NCBI RefSeq assembly: GCF_000165425.1
Contig: NW_001799639.1
Location: 266,136-330,135 of the forward strand
Reading direction: 5' to 3'
DNA from: Paramecium tetraurelia
Lineage: Eukaryota > Ciliophora > Oligohymenophorea > Peniculida > Parameciidae
DNA length: 64,000 nt
In this document: positions 48,883 through 61,742 of the stretch, in pieces
How positions within the stretch are numbered: the first letter of the stretch is position 1
How the letters are laid out: every line of letters begins with the position of its first letter
Notes under the pieces: model-generated
What the model saw: the letters and a program-made list of their open reading frames with translations, nothing else
Databases searched by the model: none
Told to the model about the DNA's origin: nothing
Translations under genes and position numbers: made by a program

Positions 48883-49465
48883 ATGTAAGATAAACCTTAC
48901 CAAGATAACAAATAGATAAGAAACCTCTCTCAATAATCTAATTACCTTTAGAATGAGCATCCAATGTCTATCTCAGCTTACCAATCTAAATTAGTTGTTA
49001 AACAATGCTAGGTAATTAACAATCAAAACATAGTTACTATAATTTATTTAACGTCAAGAACACCTTAAATGCTAATTAAATTAACTTCGAAAAACCAGAT
49101 AATTTAGTTAACAACAAGAAAGAAAAACTTTTGCAACAAAACCTAGAGCCTTTAGTATTCATCACAAAGATCAACTATGCAATAATAGCCAACCGAATTT
49201 GATTAATGACGACAGTAATAATGAAACTGATCACTGTTAGTTTTAAAAACGAGAATTTTAATCAAATAACTTCTCTACTTTTTGTGACAATTCTTTAAAA
49301 AAACAAAAATTCTTGCCTCCTATGAATCCACCTAACTAAGATCCATTCCTTTAGACATTTGGAAAATAAATGGATTTAGTATCCAAAAATAGATTTCCTA
49401 AGGAAGTTTTCTTGGGAAATGTAAGCAAAATGAAAAAACAGTTTTAGTAAAACTTTTATCTATGA
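48883..49465 (+). CDS. Low-complexity hydrophilic protein, 186 aa
   Basis: Gln/Asn/Lys-rich throughout with scattered Phe and Pro (FLPPMNPPNQDPF near the C-terminus, and a final KNRFPKEVFLGN stretch). One 22-nt intron gives 187 codons including TGA. No family recognised. The composition suggests a disordered protein. Confidence 0.55.
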
Positions 49466-49673
49466 CTATCATTAAAGTCTTAAATACTATTGATTTTTAA
49501 TAAAATAACAATTCTCTAACATATAATAATTGACCTTTAAAAAATATCTAAATTCTATTTTCACACTTGATAAATATAGTAAAATAGAAATTAAATTATA
49601 ATATTAGATCTCATTAAAATCTATTATAAACTACAATATTATTTAGTTGTTGATATATAATGTATCAAACTTA

Positions 49674-51574
49674 TCAATTATCAAAATTTCTTCTAATTTA
49701 CTAGTTATTAAGAAAAATTTTAACAGCTTAAATCTCTTAACAATTGGAATTCGAAGGAGAAAGACTCATTTTTGATTCAAAATCTTGGTAGTTTCCATCA
49801 ACAATTATTTTAGATTTTCTCTCTTCAAATTAAAATTAAAAAACCTATCTTTATTCAGAGTCTGATTGATGCTCATAAAATAGTTTAATCATATCTTAAT
49901 CTAAACACTTAACTATTTTTTATCCAATATTTTCATTCATTTCTGGCATTTCTTGAATCTAAAAAAATGATTTATAAGCTTCAATAAACCTTCCCAAATT
50001 CTCTATTATTTATAATTAAATCATACTTATTTTTTGATCCGGATGCTATTCTTAATTCAATTTATTTTGTTATTAACCATTTATCATTGGAGTGGGAATA
50101 AGATCAAACAAAATTTTCTAATTAGCAGTCAATAAAACCTATTTTAGATTGTCCAATTGTTAGAATTTTCTCATTATTTCCACTATATCTAAATTTTCTT
50201 AGATTCTCAAATTTGCTTAATTCAATGAATTTAGTCTTTTCTTATTGCATCCAAAACAGAATTACAGAATATTTATTAATGAATCAGGTAATTTTTATCC
50301 TGGTTTTTATACATATTTCTCTAAATTTTATTTTGTACTGGTGTCTTTTTTTACACTTTAAGTAAGATCATTTACCTCCTCCTAAAACCTAAACAATTTA
50401 TTTGCTAAATTGATCTTCATTTCAGTCTAAATGAATGGTTTTGTAATAAACCCAAAGATTATAAATATTAATTACCATAGACCTCCAATCTTACTTAAGA
50501 TAGTTGGTAATTTGATGTAGGATCTTTAATAACTAGTATATTTGTTATCTAAAATTATAAAATGATTGACTAAATAATCGGAATTGTAACTTGAAGTTGA
50601 TTCCTAAAGGTATTATTAAACCAAAAATTAATTTTCCACAATATTATTAGTCAATACACCATTATCAGTAATAGATTCTATTATCCGAAATCCAGAATAG
50701 ATGGTTTTCGAAGTTGAGATTGAAAATTATGTGAACTACAATTTTATAAAGTTTTATTGGATATCCTGAGGATTACTCATTTAAACCAAAGAATCACTTA
50801 TATGAACAACGTAAAAACCATTGATTAACTCTTCATTTATCTACTCCTAAGTTGCACAATCCTGTTTCTCTGTACTATTTTTGCAAGCCGAAAATTTGAT
50901 GGCAATATATTAATAAGTATTACCGGAAATTATTCCTTAGAGTATCTCAAAATTAAAAATATCATTACCGGAGGGTTGCTTTCTAAGACTTCTTTCTTTA
51001 TGCATTAGACTGCTCCTAATCGAATTTTATTAAAATATTCCTTTTGCATATCTGTAACAAAGTTTTCAACGGTGCATGCCTCTGTGGGATAGTTAATGCA
51101 TCTATTTCAATACTTTTCAAGCATACGTATTAATGACATCTATTTTATTGGTAGTTGTGTTTAATTATCTTATTCTTTTGCAATTTTCAATTGAAATTGT
51201 AAAGTATTTGTCAATTGTTGTTAAAGGATTTGAATCCATGTCACCAACTGATACTGCTAGAGTGAAATTCTTAGATGATAATGGAAATGGCTAAAGCAAT
51301 ATTTTTTAATCATACCGATGTTTCTAAGACTAGATGCTCACTTAAAATAGTTTAAGGGAGTTGTTTCAAGACTAATTCCTAAACTTCTTAAACTAAGTAA
51401 GCAAATGTCAATGAGGATGCTAAAATCGTAAAAAGTACTCCTAGAATACTTGAATATTTTTGATATCCAAATATCAACAAACTTGGATAAGCACCATATA
51501 AATCAATAGCTTGAAAAAAATTCTTACATTTATAAGCCTAAGTATAAAATAAATATTACTAATGAATGATTCAT
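49674..51574 (-). CDS. Ciliate multi-pass membrane protein family member, 601 aa
   Basis: After a short start exon comes FFQAIDLYGAYPSLLIF, a transmembrane helix (SILGVLFTILASSLTFAYL) and a Cys-containing luminal or extracellular region (CINYPTEAC, AVQCIKKEV, SACKNSTEKQDC, DSDYLVNHFI). Then SYQRSYIKLPTILSKIGGLW leads into a second hydrophobic segment (LIFIIFGFITKPF). The cytosolic tail has EIMRKFQQLDNLKQVLLT and QKILFDLIPTPMI. This architecture and the YQRxYxKL-GGL motif recur in proteins annotated only as putative transmembrane proteins in Paramecium and Tetrahymena, from memory. Introns of 22, 25, 25 and 23 nt give exactly 602 codons with TGA. Function unknown. Confidence 0.75.
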
Positions 51575-51900
51575 TCTGAATTTCAATAATAATTAATTAT
51601 AATATATAAGATAACCTTAATCTTAGATTAAATGCTAGGGCTATTTTATTTAAATTCAATTTTTAATGAAAAAATTTAATAACGAAAATTATTCGAGAAT
51701 GATAGCAACGTATAGCATACTCAAAATCAGTTACTCTTAAAGTAATAAATATTTAATATTAAAGAGATGAATCAAGGAAGAAATACTAAACAAATTAAAA
51801 TATATAAATTGTTTATTATTTATAATAACTGATAAATAAAATGAGTAAAGCTATTTGAAAGTGCGGTAAAAACAATTTATAATATATTTAAAAATATGTT
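51575..51900. other. Intergenic, AT-rich
   Basis: Nothing recognised; promoter side of the membrane-protein gene and 3' side of the RING gene. Confidence 0.4.
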
Positions 51901-52286
51901 TCATAAAAAATCTTTGGGTCCATATCTTCCAGCAAGCGTATCAATTGGAATATAATCTGAATCGCTGCTCTCACTTTCAGAATTTGATAAATAGATGAGT
52001 TGTTCTTGGAATATAAATACTATTTACTAGATATTGATTGTTTTTTAGAACGAGGATACTTTCTTATCGAAAGTTTTATTATGGTTGAAACTTTACATCT
52101 ACATTTGGGACAGGATTTCTTATGCAAAGTCCAATTCAAAACACAATTTATACAGAAGTAATGATTGCATTTTTTGAAAATACCTTTGTTTTGGATTTCT
52201 TGGAGACATATTTCGCATTCATCTTTTTCTGTTTGTTGTTCTAATTTTTGTTGTTCTTCATTATTTGAAATTTGTGATTACTGCAT
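51901..52286 (-). CDS. RING-finger protein, 120 aa
   Basis: A Gln/Glu-rich N-terminus precedes a C3HC4 RING: CEICLQEI, KKCNHYFCINCVLNW, CPKCRCK. The C-terminus is acidic/Ser-rich (NSESESSDSDYIPID) and ends GRYGPKDFL. One 23-nt intron gives 121 codons including stop. A predicted small E3 ubiquitin ligase; the target is unknown. It lies about 165 bp from the end of the sorting nexin gene on the same strand. Confidence 0.8.
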
Positions 52287-52451
52287 TTTTATTTTTATTA
52301 TTTAATATTTTTAAATATTCTAAGGGTTTAAATATATCAAAAATTAAAATATATATTAAGGATTTAATCAAAATTGATATAATTATAAAAAGTTGAAAAT
52401 TTATATTTTATAATATAATTTAATTTATTGTTTATTTATATTTTTATGTTT

Positions 52452-53763
52452 TCAAACAACTACTTCCGCTTCTGTTCCTTTTGATACTTCAGACCAGAAT
52501 TTGATGTACTAAAATTATTTATATAATAATTACTAATTAATTGAGTTATTATTCCAATTAGCTAACCTTAATTAAAATTTCATAATATTTATTTTATTTG
52601 TTCTTTTTGAATCTATCAATTTCATCAAAGCATAATATGGATGTAATCATAATGCAAAGATCTTCCAATAATTTAATTTCATTTTGTGTCTGTTAAATTT
52701 TATATATTATTTACTTCTTAGATCTTCTTCTCTAAAGTCTATGCTTAATCTGTGTTTGATCCTTTTGAAAACATGGACTTAAGAGTGGTTTTACCAGCCT
52801 ATAATTTCACTAGTTCACTATTTTAATCTCTTAACTTTTGTTATGCCGAAGCTTTCAAATTGTCTACAAATTCTTTCTACTTCAAGGTTTCTTAAAATGC
52901 CTCTACTTCCCTGCATTCAATTCTAAGCAAATCAACAAGGTAATCATAATTGTATGTCTAAGCATTTTAGTCTTTCTGAAATATTATATCAATTATACAA
53001 TTTCTCTTGCGGTAACATTTACGTCATTGTGATTTGTGAAAATTAAATTTTCTGTTTTATGATTCACATACTCGATTAGAATATTTTTCTCATATTCTAG
53101 TCCAATGGTTTAAGTCATTATGTCTAATATAAATGACTTGTCATACTAAATTAATCTGTATATTATTTCTTTGCTGCAGCCAATAATTTCACTTATTCTT
53201 TAAGACTTTCTAATTATTTAGTTGTTTTGTTTAAGTAAGTGGAGAAGCTGGATACTTTCAAAATTAAATCTGAATTCACCTCTCTTCCATTCAAATGGGG
53301 GAAATTTTTCTTAAATTTTTCATACACTTCTTATATAGATTATTTTGGTAATCCTTGTAATGCCTATTAATATCAAAAATATCTTATTACTTTCTCCATG
53401 TCAGTATTCTTTGTTCTCAAAAAGGTCTAAAATTCATCAGAGAAGTAAATATGTCTTAACTTAGCCACTTATTCTAGGAAATATTATAGGAATCTTTTAC
53501 GATCCTCAACTACTTTTTGTTCATTATTTCCCTACACTATTAAATAATAATCTTACCAAAGCTTATTTTGCTGGAATTGGAGGAACATAGCATCCTGGCC
53601 ATCTTTGTAATAAAGTCAATCTCAGAACATGAAAGTCATTGTAACGACGCAATGCTTCAAATTGACCTATTTTATCTTCTCCTTTAATGTTATAGGAGAC
53701 ATGCTTTGATGCAATAGATTCGGTGATATTGATATTGATTGGTGTTGTATCCTCTTATTCCAT
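52452..53763 (-). CDS. Sorting nexin (PX-BAR), 385 aa
   Basis: PX domain: HVSYNIKGEDKIGQFEALRR, YNDFHVLRLTLLQRW, PGCYVPPIPAK and DRKRFLQYFLEQ. A C-terminal helical BAR-like region follows (VDLLRIECREVEAFQETLKQ, LQAGKTTLKSMFSKG, IDRFKKNKQ) and the protein ends EVVV. It would bind phosphoinositides on endosomes and shape tubules, as SNX1/2-type proteins do. Introns of 25, 23, 23, 25 and 58 nt give 386 codons with stop. The start ATG lies only 19 bp after the TGA of RSP4/6 copy 2, and the first six codons fall inside the duplicated block. An upstream non-AUG or alternative start was not found. Confidence 0.83.
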
Positions 53764-55239
53764 AATTTAATAATAATAATGATCAATCTTATTGTTATTA
53801 AGGGACTTCAGCTGGGAAATTTGGTTCTGGCTATTCAGGAAGATCTGGTTGTTCTGTTTATACTTATTATGGTTATTTTGGATAGAAATGATTGGTTGTT
53901 GCCTTGAAACCATAACCATAATATAATTATGACAATACTTTGTTCTATGATATAGATTAAATAAATTAATACAGAATAGACAGTGACTAATCCTGGCCAA
54001 ACTAAAGATTTAATGATAATAACACCATTATTAACTTTATTATTGGTGTCTTTAGCTAAAGGATTATAATCAGTTGTATCTCCAACAATTCTAATTTTCC
54101 AAGCAGGTTTATTATTTGGTAATTTATCATTTGATAATTATTTCAATCTATTTTCAAATGGATCAGCTGCTTCTATTTATTTTTAATAAATATCTGGTTC
54201 TACACCATCTGGTAATTCAGATGGTATTAAATGAACTAATCTACCACACTAATATATAAATATTATATATATATACATTTAATATATTTGTATTGAAATG
54301 CATCCAATCATTTAATGTTTTTAATTCATGAAATCCTGGTAATTTATATTCAGGTGTTTAATCTATTTCTCTTGGGTCACCTTCTCTTAAAATATATTAA
54401 CCTTTAGGAATACGAACAGTTGATTAAGTAATTCTAACAATTTATGCTTTTAATAAATGTTTTTCTTTTCCAAAGAAATAAGGATTAGTAATAACATCAG
54501 CTTCTAAATTACCTGTAAACATATATTTAATTTATCTAGACACATTGATTTATTAAGGTGTAATCAAAGGTAATTCAACCCAATCCTTATCATTTAAGAT
54601 ATCAGTGCATGCCCAATAAGATTTAGTATTAACTCCAGATCCTCTAGGTTCAACTTCAGGTGGTAATTCCCCATCTTCAACTTGACTATTAGCAACTCCT
54701 TCAGCAATATAATAATCCTTTTCTCTTGCCATGATTTTACCCCAAAATCTTAATTTAGATGCTTATTTAGTAACAGATAATAACTAAATATTAATATATA
54801 AATTACTGATAATGCCTTGAATATTTTATAATTTTCATCAATTCCAATACCAGCCCATTCATATAAATAAGCTTCTTCTGTTAAATTAGGTAAATATCCA
54901 GTTTAAGTTGCTTCCTAAGGTTCTTCATCAGTTCCAAGATTAATTTTATTGACTAGCTTTAATGTCTTCTATTAAATAGCTTAATCCATTGAAATCTTTG
55001 TTCTCTCTGCATTATCAAATTCATTATATTTATCAAATGAAAATCCACTTGATTTTACCTAAAATGAATAATCTTCAAATAATTCAAAAGCATTCTACAA
55101 TTATACTTAAACATATATTCTTACTTTTGGATTATCCAATAATATCTTAGTCAATACATTATTCAAATGTTAATATAAATTTGTATTTGAATCCTTTATC
55201 TCTTGCAGTTTCTCTTTTAACATTAATCTAAATTTTTAA
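53746..55239. repeat. Duplicated block, copy 2 (1,494 bp; parental copy)
   Basis: Partner of 41149-42642. Differences from copy 1 are at 54376, 54413 and 54414 only. Its left end runs 18 bp into the coding sequence of the intact sorting nexin gene. That sequence is functional here and orphaned in copy 1, so this is the parental location. Confidence 0.95.
53783..55223 (-). CDS. Radial spoke head protein RSP4/6, copy 2
   Basis: Same gene structure as copy 1 (three introns of 23, 28 and 28 nt; 453 aa). Here residue 263 is Arg (codon CGT; ATT Ile in copy 1) and residue 275 is Asp (GAC; GAA Glu in copy 1), in the segment following the FFGKEKHLLKAQIVRITQ stretch. Everything else, including introns, is identical. 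It keeps its original upstream DNA (about 1.1 kb of AT-rich sequence up to the J-domain gene), so it is the copy most likely to be expressed as before. A spokehead role in motile cilia is family knowledge. Confidence 0.93.
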
Positions 55240-56400
55240 TAAATAATAAAGATTATAACAATTATATTAATTTAAGAAAATAAAAATTGAATTCAGAGAA
55301 ATTTAATGATCTCTAATTAGATTATTTCATTGATTAATGAATCACATTTAAATCAATTTGTTTAGCCTCATTAATCCTCCATAACAAATAGAGTATAAAT
55401 TATAATTACAACCTAAAAGTATTTCATTATTTCAGGTGCTCTTTTTCTTATATACAAAACTTTTCTTCGATTATAGATATTTTCTACCATTTCATGGAGA
55501 TTAAAAATATTTATAATTGCTTAAAAAGACAAACAAAATTAATTAATTGTGAAATCAGTTTCTAAGATATATGGAATACATATGAAATTCTACTTTTCCA
55601 ATGTGTTTAGTGAATTACATCAAATCATACATATTAATATTTAATAAAACAAGAAATCTATTAGCAAAGATTAATAATAATATATTTTACAATCTTCTTT
55701 ATTTAGATAAAAGATTCCATCAAAATCCAAATCTATATCAGAAATAAAATGGAAAATAATAATTAAAAAATTCTCGAATTTTTCATAATGAACCAAAAAG
55801 TAAAAATATTATATCTATCTTTTTAAAAATTTTTCCCTTTTTTTCTGTTCATTCACAAAGAAATTATTTTAAATAATTTAAGTATAATTGAGTCATTGTG
55901 AATTACGATTTCTTCATACTTTTCTAAAAAGTTAGAAAAAAGCCAAAATATAATAATCTAATTAAACTTAAATTAAATTAATATGAAAAATGTAATGGAA
56001 TCAAATAATAATTGTAATAGTTATCTATTGATGGGTTTACAATTTCTTTCCAAAACATAATAGAATTTCTCACTTATCTTAATTAAAGGATATTTGTTAT
56101 AAAAATTATCCCTAAAATTAGGATATTTTAAAAAAAATTTCAAAGTAATTATATAAATGGAACTCTAACAAGAATGGATTTTCCAAAATTACTAAAGTTT
56201 TTTGTACATTTTATGAAATTTATCATTTTTTATGTGTCTGTAAGCTCAAGATGCTAAATTTATTGAGTTTTTAAGAGAATTTACATTAATCCTGTATTAG
56301 AATGTGAAAATATTGAATGGCAATAAAAACATTTAGAAAGTTCGAAACAATTCTAATTATGTTTTAATTGGCAGGTAATAAACATTTACTCAATTAATAA
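55240..56400. other. Gene-poor AT-rich stretch upstream of RSP4/6 copy 2
   Basis: About 1.2 kb of very AT-rich DNA between two divergent genes. Should contain the RSP4/6 copy 2 promoter. No snoRNA, tRNA or coding motif recognised. Confidence 0.45.
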
Positions 56401-56795
56401 ATGAATTATTACAATATTCTTGGTGTTTCAAATAACTCGACACACGAACAAATAAAAAAAGCATATCGCGTTCTTGCTAAGCAGCATCATCCAGTAATTT
56501 ATCAAAATATGGCCAGGATAAGAATGCTGAATCAGCATAATTTAGAATAATTTCTGAAGCTTATCGAATACTTTCTAATTCTGAACTTCGTGCTCGATAT
56601 GACATATTCTAAGCTTAAGTGGATAGACAAATCAGCTTATTTAATATGATACGAAATTTTATCAATGGAAATTAAGAGAGAACAGAAGTTAATAGTGATA
56701 ACAATACAAAAGACACAGAAATAATTGACAATGATTCTAAGAATAAGGATATTACTTAAATACAAAAGAAAAAAATTAGAAAAAATCCTCATTGA
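56401..56795 (+). CDS. J-domain (DnaJ/Hsp40) protein, 123 aa
   Basis: J domain at the N-terminus: MNYYNILGVSNNSTHEQIKK, AYRVLAKQHHP, then after a 23-nt intron (56494-56516) DKNAES, then FRIISEAYRILSNSELRARY. The intron separates the His-Pro codons from the Asp codon of the essential HPD motif, so unspliced RNA cannot make a working Hsp70 partner. The tail is Asn/Asp/Lys-rich with no Cys-rich or CTD domains, making it a class C Hsp40. 124 codons including stop. Confidence 0.88.
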
Positions 56796-56900
56796 TAATA
56801 TTATATCTTTTTCTTTGACTCATATTTCATGATTTTTCATTTTTGAAATCTTTAATCACTATCAAATTCTTGAAATTTTATATTAATTTTTTATTATATA

Positions 56901-58801
56901 ATGTCTAAGTAAAATAAAACTCTCATCTTTGATTAGGCAGCAAGACACGCGAGAATTAAAAAAGAAAATGAGGAGTAATTATCATAGGCATTGAGACTTT
57001 ATTAAGAATATGGAAAAATAGAAAATAACGAATTGATAGCCACAGTAATTGATTCACTCTCTACAATTGAATTCTTTAAACAAAATTGTCCAGAAGGAAT
57101 GAAATTAAGCGAATTTGTTGCAAATGCAATTAAATATTTTTAATTTGAACAGTATGATTATGGATAGCCAATATTTCATTATGGTGAATATGGTGACAAA
57201 ATGTACATAATATTAAAAGGAGAAGTTGGTGTATTTGGGCCTAGGCCATTAGATGATATTAATAGAGATATGGAGTAATTAAAGAAATCAGAAGAGGTAG
57301 AATTAGTGAAGGTATAAAAAAAGTAGTTAGCAGTAAATTTTGATAACCTACTTAAAATGTAAGGAGAAAAATACTTTAAAGATGGAGTACTCTTATATCA
57401 GAAGGTAATAATATATCGATCTGTAGATTTTTTAATATTATTCAGGATAAAGTTTTGGCGATGTTGCATTAACATCAGATAAGCCCAGATCTGCTAGTAT
57501 CATTGTCTATTCAGAGAGGGCATTCTGTATAACTATGAGGAGAAATGATTTTAAATAGATCTTTCAGAAATCCATTTAATAAGCCAGAAATACTATTGAT
57601 TATTTTATGAAGATATTTCCAGGAACTCTGAAATTTAATATTTCTAAATTCATTTAATATCTAAGACCAATTGTTTTTCATAGCAAAACCATATTATGGT
57701 AAATTGGAGATGAACCATAATTCTTTTTTATAATAGTGACTGGTAGAGTCTAACTTTATAAACATTTTGATTAAGATACTTTAATGGGGAAAAAAAAGAA
57801 TTCAAACTTATCACATGACAAGTTATATTTAGCGAAATAATCTCATAAATCAAAGATAATTGTATTAATTTATTATAATAAATAAGTTAAGCCAATTATC
57901 AGATGGTAGTATAATTGGCTAGGAAGAATTAATCGAAGATTTACCTTATAGGAAATACTGTTGTGAGGTTGTAGATAATACAAGTGCTTATTATATGGAA
58001 TAATCTGATTTTAGAGCCATTCAAGGAAATCACCCTGATATTATGGAATGTTTAAAAGAAAGAGTTTAAATTAATAGAGATTACATTGATAAAAGGTAAA
58101 GATTGATTTTAGAAAACTTTAAAAACTATGATGATTATTTGAGTTCTCTCAATAATAATCTAAGTTCTTAATCCTAATTGAAAGATCTCTTTCTCAATAT
58201 TAATAATAAACAAATCTGTATCAGATCTTAAAAAAATTTGAAGGTATCTTAGAATGAAATTCTTTTGCAACATATTGACTATGACTAAAAAAGAAAATCT
58301 CTTGAACCAGAGGAGGAGTCCGAATTAAGATTTATAATAAATAACAACAATTTATAACAGATCAGAGATAGATTTGTCAGACAATAATAAAATGAAAGGG
58401 ATTGTCTATCCTAATAAAAATAAGCACATAATAGAAAGCTAATAACACAAATATTAAAAAAATATTAGTATAAAAAAATTTAACACGAAAAAAAAGAAAG
58501 AAAAAGAAACTCAATTTTTATTACTTCTTCGTAAACTTCGATTGGCTAGACAATTGAAACTGAAAACTCAATTGATATTTTGAGATAATAACAATTACAA
58601 CGTTCTTCGGTGATAATTCCTACTCACGTAAAACTAAGGGCAAGAAAATAATCGAGTTAAAAGAGCTATAATAATAATCAGACACTAAATCATTTAACAG
58701 AAATAGAAAGTAGAACTCATCAATAAACAAACATTACACATATTACCCCTAGTACTTGTAAATTCTTTAAGACAATACGATCCATTTCAGGAAAATGCTG
58801 A
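56901..58801 (+). CDS. Cyclic-nucleotide-binding protein with two cNMP domains, 617 aa
   Basis: The first cNMP fold reads YDYGQPIFHYGEYGDKMYII, LKGEVGVFGP and, after a charged insert and a 22-nt intron (57405-57426), SGQSFGDVALTSDKPRSASI, which contains the phosphate-binding cassette core GDVAL-RSA. A second, more diverged fold follows (PIVFHSKTILWQIGDEPQ, FIIVTGRVQLYK, IIGQEELIED). The C-terminal third is Gln/Lys-rich coiled coil and disordered. No kinase or channel domain is present. It resembles stand-alone cNMP-binding proteins with an R-subunit-like double fold but lacks the docking domain. Introns of 22 and 25 nt give 618 codons with TGA. Confidence 0.87.
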
Positions 58802-58943
58802 TTATAAGAATTTTTGATAAAATTATGAATGATATACTTTTCCCTTTAAATATGATAACTTTCACAAATCATCTAATTATTTTTATAATCTGATTTGGAA
58901 AGTCTTATCTTCTATCTTGAATTTGTTTAAATGTTTGAACAAT

Positions 58944-60534
58944 TCATCTATTTTGATCTAATATGTCTTCTATCTTATAAGCATTAAAATATCCTAAATT
59001 AAAAATTAAAAATACTTCATATTCACATTTCAATAATTCTGGTTCCAGATTTGACAATACTGCTAATGTTAACCTAATTAAGAACAAATCTCCTTCACAT
59101 AAAAAATAATCCCAAACTTTGCTCGAAGTTATTAAATTGAATGCCCTTGAAAAAACTGTGTAAAACCATTCCACTAAAAATGATTGTTTTGGCAAATTGA
59201 TCTAATTAAATTTGTTTGCTAAAACTGGTAACTTTTCTTGGAAAAAAGAATCAAATAATAAGAAGTAAGCTTCTAAATAATGGCTTTTAAATTAATAGAA
59301 TGTCCTTAACAATTGGCTTTTGAATAAAATATTGGCTAAACATTTCAAGGCCTTTTGCTTAGGCATACGAATTAGAAACATGAATGCTAAGTACGTCATT
59401 CCTTAGATATATCCCATATCTGGTCTATAAATCTTAAAAGATAGCTTGATTTAATACATGAAATATGGTAAGTATCTCTCTTAAGTCGTCTTTCAACTTA
59501 TCTGAATTTTCAAAATCATTGATAATAGTAAATGTTCTCTAAAGATCACTTAATAACAATGAAAATACTTATTAATCAAATTCTTTAGTTCATTTGTGAT
59601 CAATGGGTGATTTGGAATAGATAACAACAATTTTTCATAAAGTTATTTATTAATTTATAATTGATTACCAATTAACTAACTTAAATAACATTCTTACAAA
59701 AGACCAGATCTTGCCTCTATGTTGTTCTGGATAAGAATTTCTCAATAAATCTCTTAACTTTCCATTTATAGCTTTTTCATTTTTATATTTTTCTTTAAAT
59801 AGTACCATAACTTGATCTTACCAGATTTTCATTTCAAATTGTTTATTTGATATATCCTACATGTTAAGATTACTTTACTTTAATTTTCTTCATTTCCTCC
59901 TCATATAGTATAGTGTATTATGATTTGGGAATACTATCAATTATAGATTAGATCTCAGGTTTGTTATTTTTTTAGGGTGTGTGAAATTATTCTAATTTTG
60001 AATTGAATTAACATACTTTTTAAATAAATGACTTATTCTTGTTTGACTTCAACACTCTTCCTTTGATTTTATTCATCTTAACTTATTTAACTTAAATTAT
60101 CAGGGGAATCCTGAAATGATGATACAATGTCTACGTGTTTGGTACTTTCTTATTCCTTTATAATTTATTCCTTTTCAAAATTTGCCTTTTTTAATTGTCT
60201 GATTTCTTAATGTAAAGTCTATTTTCAAATAACATTGATACATCTAAAAGTAATTCTCTATCAGCCCTTTCCACACTTAAATTAACTAACTATAATTCGA
60301 GATCTCTAATCTGTGTGGATGTATATTCTTTATATTGAGTAAACATTTCGCTCAAGTTATCATTATTTTCTTTGAGGATGTTATTTTATTTTTCAAGTTG
60401 GTCAACTTTCTAAAAATAATAGGTTTTGATACTTCAGTTAATTTCTGCTTCTATTCCTGCAATGACATGATTGAATCTTTTAAACACACTAATTCATCTT
60501 TATAAAAATTAAGTAATTCTTCTTCATTATTCAT
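58944..60534 (-). CDS. TBC-domain RabGAP with N-terminal coiled coil
   Basis: The N-terminus is a coiled coil (EEELLNFYKDELVCLKDSIM; KENNDNLSEMFTQYKEYTS). The TBC half includes EQHRGKIWSFV and, near the C-terminus, FLVEWFYTVFSRAF, SSKVWDYFLCEGDLFLIRL and LAVLSNLEPELLK, the conserved end of TBC domains. The protein ends shortly after. TBC proteins stimulate GTP hydrolysis by Rab GTPases on membranes. I did not locate every intron, nor the catalytic Arg and Gln fingers (IxxDxxR, YxQ) with certainty, so GAP activity is unproven. Start: first ATG of the coiled-coil frame; TGA at 58944. Confidence 0.75.
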
Positions 60535-60646
60535 TAAAATGAATTGTAATTAAATATTTATTGATTAACTGAGATGTCCTGATCTTTATACAAAGAATTA
60601 ACATGCTTCACTCAATTGCCCTCCAAAATACTCATAAAGTTTCATA

Positions 60647-61687
60647 ATGAACTAAATAATCCATAAACCAAGAATTCTGAGAAATTAATATAGCGTATAG
60701 AAATATTCGTAATCAACTGAAGATTTATGCTAATCATTTGAATAGCCTCAAGTGTTGAACTTAACAATATCATAATTAAGGGATTTGAAATCTATTAATA
60801 AGACAAAAAAGACTAGCTTATGTTCAAAGTCTAAAAGTAAGGAGAAAAATCTACAAGTTTCTGATCAAAATCATGAGAGGAAACGATCAAATACCTACCA
60901 TGTCAATTCTCTAGCCAAAACAGCTCTGTTATTTGTCAACCGTTAAGATAAGAGAATGAAAATAATTGAAAATGCAGATAATCATTTTGATATCAAAAAC
61001 TTAGAATTATTACAAAGTAATTAATAGAGTGTTAAAAATACTCATTTTAATACTACTATAATGATACCAAATTACAATTTTGAATCAACTTTACATTCTT
61101 GTGTGTCTTAAACAAACATCTCTTTAGCAAATTAAATCAATATGGTTAAAGAATATGTATCTGAAATTAATCAATACAATATTAAATGGACAGAATCAGA
61201 AAAAATAACAAAAAATATACCCAAGAAGTTATTAGAAAAGTATGCTACCTCAGATGATACATCATTGTATTTAGAATCTTCAAGATTTAAAATTGAAAGA
61301 AATTTTAATCAAATTTATAAAGCAGGCAAATTTAGATGGTTATACCCTGGTGAAGAAGCAGCTATTATAGAAAGTATAGAATCTTTTTTAAATGATTGCT
61401 AAAAAAAGATATCATTACTAATGATGAGCATTTAGAAAATCTTAAAAACAATTATCATTTAAAAAAGGTTAGAATATTTGTTTAATTATCCTATTTGCAT
61501 GAAATAAATAGAGGCTCATTGGAAAATTATGGCAACAATCTTTAAATTAAAATAGCAGCATCGTCATTATAAAAATTAAGTGACAAACAAGTTATGGAAA
61601 GACATTCAAGCTTCAAAAACATTATTTTTAGATTTAAATCTGGATAATAATAAATTGACTCATTTTGTCAAATAATTATAACTTTGA
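60647..61687 (+). CDS. Unrecognised protein, 346 aa
   Basis: Single open frame from MNQIIHKPRILRNQ to TGA. The first 150 residues are basic, Ser/Asn-rich and probably disordered (TKKTSLCSKSKSKEK). A more ordered middle follows: KWTESEKITKNIPKKLLEKY and FRWLYPGEEAAIIESIESFL. After this (near 61400, at a run of seven A) another frame reads DIITNDEHLENLKNNYHLKK and then ENYGNNLQIKIAAS, and looks more protein-like than the annotated frame, so a frameshift or sequence error in the A-run is possible. No family recognised. It is divergent from the TBC gene, about 110 bp away. Confidence 0.55.
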
Positions 61688-61742
61688 TTTAAATAGTATT
61701 TTTCAATATTTAACATCATCAAAAATGATAAATATTATTTAA

